Source: a virus
Virus record (IMG/VR): IMGVR_UViG_3300049825_000738
Location: 1 to 23,223 of that record
DNA: 23,223 nt
Direction: 5' to 3' (one strand)
A model generated the notes under the pieces. It had not been told where the DNA came from, did not search any database, and worked only from the letters and a program-made list of their open reading frames with translations. Below, in pieces: positions 1 to 6,415 of the stretch (the stretch's first letter is position 1; each line of letters starts with the position of its first letter). The translations under genes were made by a program, and so were the position numbers.

Positions 1-380
1 GAGGGAAAGAGTCCGCAGAGAATACCATTCGTAACCTGGCGGGGTTCATCATCCGCGCCGATCGTGTCCATGGAGATAAGTTTCTACGCGCCGGGCCACT
101 GTCATCACAGGCGGAAGCAAACAACGTCAAGCTGGTCGAAGGGCCGTGGAATGCGGCCTTCATCGACGAACTCCATAGTTTTGATCCGAAGTCTCGCTAC
201 AAGGACCGCGTTGATGCCTCGTCAGGTGCATTTAATAAGCTGGCCGCGAAGTTCATCGGCGTGGAACTCTCTGGCGGTGGCGCGACTGAGCCCGTGCAGG
301 CTGAAACGTATAAAGCGCAGCAGGTCGATCCCGCGATTGCCGCGCAACTGAAATCAGGGAATCTCTACTGGCCCTCGTAA
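1..380 (+). CDS. Terminase large subunit, C-terminal part (5' truncated)
   Basis: This is the tail end of the packaging motor that cuts concatemeric phage DNA and pumps it into the prohead. The open frame begins at base 3 and runs to TAA at 378-380, giving 125 residues. What is visible is the end of the RNase H-like nuclease domain: a KFLRAGPLSSQAEANNV stretch, then VEGPWNAAFIDELHSFD, then KDRVDASSGAFNKLA. The Asp in KDRVD (bases 201-215) fits the last conserved metal-binding acid of this nuclease family. The ATPase part lies upstream of the window. The portal gene follows 27 bases later, the usual order. It was identified from motifs and synteny because it has no start codon in the window. 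Confidence 0.9.
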   Translation, partial: GKESAENTIRNLAGFIIRADRVHGDKFLRAGPLSSQAEANNVKLVEGPWNAAFIDELHSFDPKSRYKDRVDASSGAFNKLAAKFIGVELSGGGATEPVQAETYKAQQVDPAIAAQLKSGNLYWPS

Positions 381-407
381 CCTTCTAGCAGGGAAAGCGA
401 TGACATC

Positions 408-1802
408 ATGCGCGGACTACCACTCATGCAACGGGTAATGCTTGCCACCAAGGCGCTTACCGGCCTCTTCGACGCTTCCTCGGCGACGGCAGCACAAGGG
501 CTCTTACAGGGGATCTTTCGCGGGACGCAAGGCAGCTACCCTGAGCGCGGGACACAGGAACTGCTGAATACCTTTAACACCTCTCCCTGGGCGCGTGCGT
601 GTAGCATGCGGGTGGCGGATGCGCTCTCGGCGACGCACTGGCGGCTGTACGTCAGTACAAAGAACGGGCAGGTCGTGCGTAACAGTGCCCTCCAGAAGGC
701 CCCATTCGGGGCACGGCAGAAGCTCTTGAAACAAGCCCTCGAAGATGCGACAGCCAAGGAAGTGACTGAGCATCTCTTGCTCGATCTCCTGCGAGACGGG
801 AACAGCGAGTTTCAAGGGCCGGACCTCTGGTGGCTCCATTCGGTCTTTATGGATCTCATCGGGGATGCCTTCTACGTCAAGCAGCGCAACGCATTGGGGA
901 AGCCGGAGAGTCTGTTCCCCATCCCGCCACATTGGGTGACGGGGACACCGACGCCGAGTAAGCCGTACTACTGCGTCTCGTATCGGGCCTGGGTGAAGGA
1001 GATCCCGCAGACCGAGATGCTGTGGGCCCGTAATCCGAACCCAGTGAATCCCTACTGGCGTGGGAGTGGCATCGCAAAGGCCTTGGATGACGAACTTGAA
1101 TTGGATGAGTTTGCGGCGAAGCATCGGAAGGCGTTCTTCCGCAACAATGCCCGCCCCGACATCGTCGTGATGCCGAAAGAGGGTGGCTTACTCGGAGATA
1201 CCGAGCGGGATCGCCTGGAGCAGTGGTGGAACGATCGCCTGCAGGGGTTCTGGAAGAGCTACAAGCCCCTCTTCATGAAGGCGCCGATGGAGATTAAGTT
1301 TCTGGAGCAGAACTTTCAGCAGATGCAGTTCTCTGAGCTGCGCAGCCAGGAGGCCGACATTATTATGCAGGTCTGGGGCATTCCCCCTGAGTTATTCGGG
1401 CGGTTAGCGAATAGCAACCGCGCCACGATCACCCTAGCCTTACAGATCTTCGGGAAGTCTGTGCTGGTGCCTCGCCTGGAACGACTACGCCACTGGCTGC
1501 AAGCGAACCTGGTTCCTGAGTACGATAGTCCGCTGATTTTGGAGTACGATAGCCCGGTGCCTGATGACCGGGAGTTCTCGCTCTCGGTGATGAAGGCGCA
1601 ACCGGCGGCGTTTCAACTGAACGAATACCGCGAACTCGCGAATCTACAAGAAGATGAGACCTTAGGTGAACAGTACGGTGCGACACCGGCCAGTCCACTT
1701 CAGTCCCCACCGTTGGAGAATATGACGAACGAGGAAGTGCGGCAGCTCTACGATCTGCTAGATCAAGCGGCCACACGCACAGTGAAAGGAGCGCGACGAT
1801 GA
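408..1802 (+). CDS. Phage portal protein, HK97 type
   Basis: The portal is a dodecameric ring at one head vertex; it nucleates assembly, docks the terminase and forms the DNA channel. The 464 residues match the usual length. Support includes FFRNNARPDIVV in the middle, then LEQNFQQMQFSELRSQEAD and the IPPELFGRLANSNRATI region, followed by a helical LVPRLERLRHWLQ segment; this series is typical of the HK97 portal family. ATG 408 follows a GGGAAAG element at about 390-396; ATG 426 is an alternative start. It sits between the terminase and small head proteins, and its TGA overlaps the next ATG (ATGA, 1799-1802), suggesting translational coupling. Confidence 0.96.
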   Translation: MRGLPLMQRVMLATKALTGLFDASSATAAQGLLQGIFRGTQGSYPERGTQELLNTFNTSPWARACSMRVADALSATHWRLYVSTKNGQVVRNSALQKAPFGARQKLLKQALEDATAKEVTEHLLLDLLRDGNSEFQGPDLWWLHSVFMDLIGDAFYVKQRNALGKPESLFPIPPHWVTGTPTPSKPYYCVSYRAWVKEIPQTEMLWARNPNPVNPYWRGSGIAKALDDELELDEFAAKHRKAFFRNNARPDIVVMPKEGGLLGDTERDRLEQWWNDRLQGFWKSYKPLFMKAPMEIKFLEQNFQQMQFSELRSQEADIIMQVWGIPPELFGRLANSNRATITLALQIFGKSVLVPRLERLRHWLQANLVPEYDSPLILEYDSPVPDDREFSLSVMKAQPAAFQLNEYRELANLQEDETLGEQYGATPASPLQSPPLENMTNEEVRQLYDLLDQAATRTVKGARR

Positions 1803-2065
1803 ACGAGGCGCGCCGACCACTTCCGGTCAAGCTGAAGCTTGGACCGTCAGGGCAAGGGACGATTGAAGTCGCTGGACATCGATTGGAAAACTGGACGGCA
1901 GGTATTCATATTATCAGTCGTCAGGGTGAACTAACGCAGGTCTGCCTAGAGATGATTGCCGCCGATGGATTACAGGTTGAGCTTGAGGCGTTGGTTGATG
2001 TAGTTATTCGCACGCCACTCGTTACGGAAAAGGAGCAGACTAATGAACCCAGCACATGCAATTGA
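1799..2065 (+). CDS. Small conserved-looking phage head-region protein, unknown function
   Basis: An 88-residue protein that I do not recognise. Its ATG shares the ATGA overlap with the portal stop, so it is very likely translated by coupling. The sequence alternates short hydrophobic stretches with polar residues (KLKLGPSGQGTIEVAGHRL, then LTQVCLEMIAADGLQVELE), which suggests a small beta-rich fold and no membrane segment. The VELEALVDVVI ending resembles small proteins that follow portal genes in many phages, but I cannot assign a family. It overlaps the next gene by 23 bases. Confidence 0.75.
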   Translation: MNEARRPLPVKLKLGPSGQGTIEVAGHRLENWTAGIHIISRQGELTQVCLEMIAADGLQVELEALVDVVIRTPLVTEKEQTNEPSTCN

Positions 2066-2270
2066 CGGCTTGATCGTCAGCGGCCCCTACGGCGTGGGTG
2101 AACTGCGTCGCCAGCCGAACGGCTGGGACTTACTGATCGGAGAAACGATCCGGCAGAGTATCGATCTATCCGCGTATGAGCCGACGACCGAGCCTCTGGC
2201 GCGACCGTCGATCGTCGAGATTCATACGGGTGATCGAATCGCACCTAAAGTGATCGGGAAGCAGACGTGA
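2043..2270 (+). CDS. Small phage protein, unknown function
   Basis: A 75-residue protein of unknown role. The start is well supported: AAGGAG lies at 2030-2035, seven bases before ATG 2043. There is no signal peptide, membrane segment or known motif; the sequence is mixed (GPYGVGELRRQPNGWDLLIG) and ends in basic KVIGKQT. It overlaps both neighbours: it starts inside the preceding frame, and its TGA overlaps the GTG start of the minor head gene. The packing argues that it is a real gene. Confidence 0.7.
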   Translation: MNPAHAIDGLIVSGPYGVGELRRQPNGWDLLIGETIRQSIDLSAYEPTTEPLARPSIVEIHTGDRIAPKVIGKQT

Positions 2271-3223
2271 GAGCAGCTATTCCCTCACTCCCCATGGTCG
2301 AGGCGGAGCTGATTCGGCGAGGACTCATCGGCCCCGCACAGAAGGCGATGAATACCGACCGCGAGGATCTGCCGCCCGCAGTGATGCGTGCCGATCGGCT
2401 AGAACCCCTGATGCGGCGGCGCTTTCTTAATGCGATTGAGCAGGCGAAGGAGGGTATTAATCCCGCACAGCTCGCTCAGGCGGTGCGCACCGGCAATACC
2501 GCACGTATTCTGGAAGAACTCAAGCTCGCAGAACTGGAAGGGCGCTTGAAGGTCGGGACGACCGAGACCCTTCGGCAGGGCTTTATGGCCGGGGCACGGG
2601 TGGGGGCAGATAGACTGGAAGCACGGAATATCCGCATTCGCTTTGACCTGATGAATCCACACGCCGTCCAATGGGCGGAGGCGCGGGCTGGCAAGCTGAT
2701 TACGGAGCTCATGGCTGGCCAGCGCATTGGCGTGCAGCAGCTGATGGCCGATGCGCAGCGCCTGGGGCGGACAGTGGATGAGACGGCCCGTGATATTAAG
2801 ACATTCATCGGTCTGCATAGCCGACAACAGGACGCAAAGGAGAAGCTGCGCACCCAACTGGAGGAACGCGGCCTTCCCGCCGAGACGATCGACAGGAAAG
2901 TGAGCCGCTATGCCGAAGGGCTGTTGAATCAACGCGCCCGCACGATCGCCCGCACCGAGATGGTCCACGCTGCACACTATGGACAACGCGGGCAGTGGGA
3001 TGAGGCGTCCCGCAACGGGCTCTTTGATAAGAAGGCGACGCAGCGGATCTGGATTACGACGGTCGATGACCTGACGGACGTGCCGATCTGTCTGGAAATG
3101 GACGGTCAGACGGTCGGCTATGATGATCTGTGGGACCTCCCTGAGGGGTACGGCTCGGTCAAGATTCCTGGTGAAAGCCATCCGAACTGTCGCTGTTCTG
3201 AAGATCTACTATTTTCACAATGA
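2267..3223 (+). CDS. Minor head / head morphogenesis protein (Mu gpF, SPP1 gp7-like)
   Basis: Proteins of this family sit in a few copies inside the head near the portal and help assembly or DNA ejection. The diagnostic C-terminal domain is present: ARTIARTEMVHAAHYGQ (about residues 224-240), IWITTVDDLTD with CLEMDGQTV after it, and the closing HPNCRC motif (residues 305-310) that ends the Mu gpF-like domain. The N-terminal two thirds are helical and charged. Length (318 aa) is in range. The GTG start at 2267 overlaps the previous TGA; ATG 2294 is a plausible alternative. The position after the portal is canonical, and its TGA overlaps the next ATG. Confidence 0.9.
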   Translation: MRAAIPSLPMVEAELIRRGLIGPAQKAMNTDREDLPPAVMRADRLEPLMRRRFLNAIEQAKEGINPAQLAQAVRTGNTARILEELKLAELEGRLKVGTTETLRQGFMAGARVGADRLEARNIRIRFDLMNPHAVQWAEARAGKLITELMAGQRIGVQQLMADAQRLGRTVDETARDIKTFIGLHSRQQDAKEKLRTQLEERGLPAETIDRKVSRYAEGLLNQRARTIARTEMVHAAHYGQRGQWDEASRNGLFDKKATQRIWITTVDDLTDVPICLEMDGQTVGYDDLWDLPEGYGSVKIPGESHPNCRCSEDLLFSQ

Positions 3224-3489
3224 ACGCATTTTATCTCTACGCAAACCCATGTAGCATCGAAGATCTCGACTACTATGGCGTGACTGACGACGGAAGACTG
3301 CTCCAGCTTCATCGATGGACACGGTCTGGCACATACTTTATTTGCGCTAGGCAATCACTAGATGCAAGAATATCAGAGCGCGTTGCGGGTCAGGTCGCAG
3401 ATCGTTCAGTCTTACGCCCTCAATGGATTGCGTGTCGCGATGATGAATTTGCCATGTTTCTCTCCGCACAAGGGTATCAGATCACTTAA
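3220..3489 (+). CDS. Hypothetical phage protein, 89 aa
   Basis: A protein of unknown function, rich in aromatic residues and cysteine (FYLYANPCSIEDLDYYGV, then YFICARQS). Its ATG overlaps the stop of the minor head gene (ATGA at 3220-3223), a coupling pattern seen throughout this window, which is the main reason to accept it. There is no signal peptide or membrane helix. It starts the accessory block that separates the minor head gene from the protease. Codon use is slightly more AT-rich than its neighbours by eye, so recent acquisition is possible. Confidence 0.65.
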   Translation: MNAFYLYANPCSIEDLDYYGVTDDGRLLQLHRWTRSGTYFICARQSLDARISERVAGQVADRSVLRPQWIACRDDEFAMFLSAQGYQIT

Positions 3490-3511
3490 TCTTCAAGCCC
3501 GAAAGGACTTC

Positions 3512-4255
3512 ATGTCTGATGAACAATCCGCACCACAGTATCCACGCTGGCGCCTCTATACGGCGGACGGTGTGACGACCTCATCCGCACAAATGCGCTG
3601 GGAGCAGGCACCCGCCGCCAACCTCGTTGCCGTCGTCTGGCAGCATCCTGATATGGGGAAGCCCGAGGTCGAACTGGGCGCGCCCTACTACTACCACGGC
3701 GGCACCTGGATTCGGCGCGTTTGGGATCATACGCTCTATCTGCGGCAGTGCGGGCGCGTCAAGTTTGGTCGCTGGACGGATGCGGGACTCTTTAATGCAG
3801 CCTGGTGCGCGGCGGTGCACAGCATTCTCCCCAAAGAGCAGCAGATGACGAACGAGGAGATCCTCAGCAACAACGGCGGTGTGGTCTGCTCGACGCAGGA
3901 CGCCCTAGTCGTGACCTCCGTGCCGCAGTGGTGGGTCTACTACGATGATCGCTCACTCTATACCGCGGATCAATATACGTGGGCGGAGATCCCCGCGGAT
4001 GGCGTTCTGGCCGTCTGCTATCGGCACGTCCATGACAACCTGTCGATGACGATCGCCAAGCGTCGCTACACCTACTTCTACTGGCACGGGAACGAGCTGA
4101 TCAACACGGATGACCAGGACTTAATCCTTTCGCACTTTCCTGAGATCAAACGCGGTCGCATCAGCTTTGATGGGCTTGTCGCGGTGCGCCCGATGGCGGA
4201 CGCCCTGCAAGTGGCGATGGCCGATACGCTGGAGGATCTCCCATGGCCGATCTAA
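3512..4255 (+). CDS. Aromatic-rich protein with two tandem related halves, unknown function
   Basis: A 247-residue protein very rich in Trp and Tyr. The two halves look related: the first has WRLYTADG, MRWEQAP, LVAVVWQH and YYYHGGTW; the second has WWVYYDD with SLYTAD, YTWAEIP, VLAVCYRH and YFYWHGNEL. This points to an internal duplication of a roughly 95-residue beta-rich unit. The family is unknown to me. I chose ATG 3512 because AAAGGA lies at 3502-3507; the frame stays open upstream to 3362, but that stretch overlaps the better supported preceding gene. Its 3' end contains the ribosome site and ATG of the next small gene. Confidence 0.8.
   Translation: MSDEQSAPQYPRWRLYTADGVTTSSAQMRWEQAPAANLVAVVWQHPDMGKPEVELGAPYYYHGGTWIRRVWDHTLYLRQCGRVKFGRWTDAGLFNAAWCAAVHSILPKEQQMTNEEILSNNGGVVCSTQDALVVTSVPQWWVYYDDRSLYTADQYTWAEIPADGVLAVCYRHVHDNLSMTIAKRRYTYFYWHGNELINTDDQDLILSHFPEIKRGRISFDGLVAVRPMADALQVAMADTLEDLPWPI
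4231..4250 (+). repeat. 20-bp direct repeat, copy 1 (ribosome site plus start codon)
   Basis: GGAGGATCTCCCATGGCCGA occurs here and again at 4392-4411. It holds a strong Shine-Dalgarno site, a seven-base spacer and the first codons of the 49-residue gene. In this copy it also codes for the last residues (EDLPWP) of the upstream protein. Confidence 0.9.
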
Positions 4256-4392
4256 CAATGAGCATACTGACAAGTGACTTCTTCACCGGACTCATGACAG
4301 GGCTCGCGATAGGCTGGGTTCGCTCCTGGCCGCTCTGGAAGAAGCTCTGGGTCAAGATCAATCAGAAATTGGATGAGTGGACCGACGCCTAG
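4243..4392 (+). CDS. 49-residue putative membrane mini-protein
   Basis: A short frame starting MADLTMSILTS and ending DEWTDA, with one hydrophobic segment (about residues 12-25, FFTGLMTGLAIGWV) followed by basic, Trp-rich residues (RSWPLWKKLWVK). This suggests a single-pass inner membrane or membrane-surface peptide with the positive end inside. GGAGG at 4231-4235 lies seven bases from ATG 4243, a very good start; ATG 4258 is a second option. It starts inside the end of the preceding gene and stops at the ribosome site of the next. Function is unknown: a holin-like or superinfection-related role is possible but unsupported. Confidence 0.65.
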   Translation: MADLTMSILTSDFFTGLMTGLAIGWVRSWPLWKKLWVKINQKLDEWTDA

Positions 4393-4411
4393 GAGGATCT
4401 CCCATGGCCGA
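4392..4411 (+). repeat. 20-bp direct repeat, copy 2 (ribosome site plus start codon)
   Basis: Second copy of the block at 4231-4250. It provides the ribosome site and ATG (4404) of the methyltransferase-like gene, so both proteins begin MADLT. A further TAAC matches after a two-base difference. Duplication of a translation start is the simplest explanation. Confidence 0.9.
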
Positions 4412-5129
4412 CTTAACGGTTGACTTGAGTACCGGCCCACCGCCTGGCTGGACGGGTCCGCGCGCCACCCTCTACGCGGCGAACGCCTGTGATGTGCTCC
4501 CGTATTTGAAGGACGTATCGGGTGTGATCACCGTCCCGCCCTGGTACCAGAATCAGTACTGCGAAGCGACGATCGCAACGCATACGATCGCTCATCAGGC
4601 GGACGTCGATTGGTACAGTCAGCTCTGGATCTACTTTGCCTCATGGATGTCACTGGTCCAGCAGGCTGGGGCACACTGGGGGTTTTACTTCGTAGGGTTT
4701 GACCATGCCCCGACCTTTCTACGCGTGGCGCGCCTCATCGGCTGGCCCATACAGCACGCCTGGCCCATCGATCAGCGTGAGTGGCTATTCTATACCGGCT
4801 CGACGCCCCTACGTGATACTGAGGGTCTACAGGACTTGCTGGTGCGTGATGGCTACACATCGATTAAGCCCTATCTGCAGCTCGTGGATCTGCTGCGTCG
4901 ACACGGCGTCACGCCCGACGAGCAGATTCTCGATCCGTTCTGCGGGTACGGCTCGTCACTCGTGGCGGCGCACTTGCTGGGGGCGTACGTTATTGGGATC
5001 GATGCCCGACCCGACCGGATTGCACTCGCGTCAGAGGCGCTGCGCGAATTAACACCAGGCCCTGTAGATATGACGGCGGGACCGCACTGGCGACGACGCT
5101 TTCATAGCAGTAAGGAGCAGCACTACTGA
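4404..5129 (+). CDS. DNA (N4/N6) methyltransferase-like protein with altered catalytic motif
   Basis: The 241 residues follow the layout of amino-methyltransferases that carry the catalytic motif before the SAM motif. LYAANACDVLPYLKDVSGV (residues 23-41) matches the usual stretch before motif IV; ITVPPW (residues 42-47) stands where (D/N/S)PP(Y/F/W) is expected; SIKPYLQLVDLL (153-164) matches the TQKP-like segment; and LDPFCGYGSS (176-185) with YVIGID (195-200) is the SAM-binding motif. The first catalytic residue is Val, not Asp, Asn or Ser, so activity is doubtful. ATG 4404 has an AGGAGG ribosome site at 4391-4396. Its TGA shares one base with the next ATG. It could protect phage DNA if active, or be a repurposed binding protein. 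Confidence 0.8.
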   Translation: MADLTVDLSTGPPPGWTGPRATLYAANACDVLPYLKDVSGVITVPPWYQNQYCEATIATHTIAHQADVDWYSQLWIYFASWMSLVQQAGAHWGFYFVGFDHAPTFLRVARLIGWPIQHAWPIDQREWLFYTGSTPLRDTEGLQDLLVRDGYTSIKPYLQLVDLLRRHGVTPDEQILDPFCGYGSSLVAAHLLGAYVIGIDARPDRIALASEALRELTPGPVDMTAGPHWRRRFHSSKEQHY

Positions 5130-5917
5130 TGCGACAATTCACGACGGATCTGATTACGCATCAATCACCTCTGAACGGGCACCCTCTACGTACGAAGGTC
5201 GCGATCGTCGGCTTTTCTGATAAGCTCCACAAACAAGCCCCCTATGACGATCCCGCCTGGGACGTGTGGGGCCTAAATATGGCGAATCGCATGGGCTTCA
5301 TGCAGGATGCGCGCGGGCGCTTTCGGGCCGACCGGTGGTTCGACCTGCACCCGCTCTCCGTCCAGTCGCAGGAGGATATGGCATGGATTCACTGCTGCCC
5401 CGTGCCGCTCTATTTGACCGAGCCCTATCCCATCAATCCTCGTGCGAGGGTCTACCCCTTGCTCGATGTCCGGACGCGCTACTTTGAGTACTGCGAACTC
5501 CCGTACTTCGCCAGTTCCTTTGCCTATATGCTGGCCTTGGCGATGTACGAAGGCTATCACACGATCGGGCTCTTTGGGTGTGATCTTGATTGGGGACGCG
5601 AGCGCATGGTCGAGCACGGTAATCTGGCGTTCTGGGTCGGTCTTGCGCGTGGCCTGGGGCATACAGTCTATATCCCACCGGGCAGCCGATTTCTCGCGCA
5701 TCCCGCCCTGTATGGGTTCGACTACTGGAAAGAAAAGACCGCGATTGAGGACCGCATGGTGCGCTTGGTACTGGAATTGCGGCACTACGAAAAGGTCGAG
5801 CAGCGCGTGTCACAGCTCACTTATCGGTGGAATAACGGCGATGCCGCGGCAGTACAGCGAGAACTCTGGGGGTCACTGGTGACGACCGAGGATGCACCGA
5901 TTCAGGAGGAGATATGA
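5129..5917 (+). CDS. Rossmann-type protein resembling DUF115/GT42, copy A
   Basis: The 262 residues share an architecture with the protein at 9499-10557. Visible elements are a glycine-containing first strand RTKVAIVGFS (21-30), YDDPAWDVWGLN (39-50), RADRWFDLH (67-75), and a central helix-strand pair SSFAYMLALAMYEGYHTIG followed by LFGCDLDWGRE. The pattern of a small-residue helix, then a GY-x-x-I strand, then G-x-D resembles DUF115/MptE proteins and, from memory, GT42 sialyltransferases such as CST-II. I see no sure catalytic His, so function is open: sugar or nucleotide-sugar chemistry is one option. The start is fixed by TGATG overlap with the previous gene. Confidence 0.75.
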   Translation: MRQFTTDLITHQSPLNGHPLRTKVAIVGFSDKLHKQAPYDDPAWDVWGLNMANRMGFMQDARGRFRADRWFDLHPLSVQSQEDMAWIHCCPVPLYLTEPYPINPRARVYPLLDVRTRYFEYCELPYFASSFAYMLALAMYEGYHTIGLFGCDLDWGRERMVEHGNLAFWVGLARGLGHTVYIPPGSRFLAHPALYGFDYWKEKTAIEDRMVRLVLELRHYEKVEQRVSQLTYRWNNGDAAAVQRELWGSLVTTEDAPIQEEI

Positions 5918-6063
5918 GGCGCCCAATCTGTCCGCGTATCATGGGAACGAAAGCCTGTGCCTCCTGTGGGTGCATTTGCGCTGTTTATGAGACGCCGCTG
6001 AAACAGCTACTGTGCCTACCGTGTTGGTCGGCGCAGTGGGATACTCTGGAGCAAACCGAATGA
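5914..6063 (+). CDS. 49-residue zinc-ribbon-like mini-protein
   Basis: A short frame starting MRRPICPRIMG. It has CASCGC (C-x2-C-x-C) and, about 20 residues later, CLPCW (C-x2-C), enough to bind one zinc ion in a ribbon-type fold. AGGAGGAG at 5904-5911 lies just before ATG 5914, and the start overlaps the previous stop (ATGA). The end overlaps the next ATG in the same way. Function is unknown; small zinc proteins of this type are common in phage genomes. The strong ribosome site and overlaps on both sides support a real gene. Confidence 0.7.
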   Translation: MRRPICPRIMGTKACASCGCICAVYETPLKQLLCLPCWSAQWDTLEQTE

Positions 6064-6257
6064 CCTTGACGGATGCCCTTATCGTCGCCATGACGGATAT
6101 GCTGGAAAGCCATCGCGTGCTCTTGGATGGATCGGCACAGGTGCGTAGCGTACGGCTCGATGTCAAGATCGCGAACGATCGGACGATTCGTACGGGTCTC
6201 TTAACCCCGGAGATCGAGGTCAGACCGCGTGCGTCAGCGGGGCAGTATATTTTCTAG
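6060..6257 (+). CDS. Hypothetical phage protein, 65 aa
   Basis: A small protein starting MTLTDALIVAMTDMLES. The N-terminus looks helical and the rest beta-rich and basic (VRLDVKIANDRTIRTG). There is no signal peptide or recognised motif. The start at ATG 6060 overlaps the zinc mini-protein stop (ATGA 6060-6063); the frame is open back to 6012 but that would run far into the preceding gene. It is the last gene before the only real intergenic gap. I cannot assign a role. Confidence 0.65.
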   Translation: MTLTDALIVAMTDMLESHRVLLDGSAQVRSVRLDVKIANDRTIRTGLLTPEIEVRPRASAGQYIF

Positions 6258-6274
6258 TATTAAAATGCGCAAAG

Positions 6275-6286
6275 TAGTATATACTA
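6275..6286. promoter_or_regulatory. 12-bp perfect palindrome in AT-rich spacer, possible operator or promoter
   Basis: TAGTATATACTA reads the same on both strands and sits in the AT-rich start of the intergenic region (6258-6350). It contains TATACT (6280-6285), close to a bacterial -10 box, and TATAAG follows at 6290-6295. I find no good -35 box at the right distance for either. As the only non-coding DNA ahead of the protease-capsid genes, this is the best place for a promoter or protein-binding site, but the call is weak. Confidence 0.35.
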
Positions 6287-6354
6287 GACTATAAGTGTTT
6301 CAACGTTCGTGACCTGTTCGTACAATTAATCCTTGCCGTCGGCGCAAATTGAGG

Positions 6355-6394
6355 AGCCGTCATTCCCGAGTGGGGGTGACGGCTTTTGTGTTTT
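6355..6394 (+). terminator. Rho-independent-type terminator or attenuator hairpin
   Basis: AGCCGTCATTCCC (6355-6367) pairs with GGGGGTGACGGCT (6372-6384) over 13 positions (two T-G wobbles) around the loop GAGT; TTTGTGTTTT follows. The T-rich run is only on the + side, so it acts on + strand transcripts. It ends about 20 bases before the prohead protease start, so it would lie in the leader of the capsid operon or block read-through from upstream genes. Confidence 0.8.
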
Positions 6395-6415
6395 CTAGCA
6401 CACGAGGGCTTTACC

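Noticed and set aside
64-351. 95-codon + strand frame at the window start
   Set aside because: It overlaps the open terminase frame (3-380), which has clear family motifs; the product is low-complexity and has no motif.
504-1124. 206-codon - strand frame opposite the portal gene
   Set aside because: Antisense shadow of a well-supported portal gene with no ribosome site or motif.
2399-3181. 260-codon - strand frame
   Set aside because: Shadow of the minor head gene; product has no domain pattern.
3362-3511. Upstream extension of the 247-aa protein
   Set aside because: Overlaps the gene at 3220-3489 and lacks a ribosome site, while ATG 3512 has AAAGGA four bases away.
6262-6291. Nine-codon leader-peptide-like frame (MRKVVYTRL)
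   Set aside because: No ribosome site and no sign of attenuation control that depends on it.
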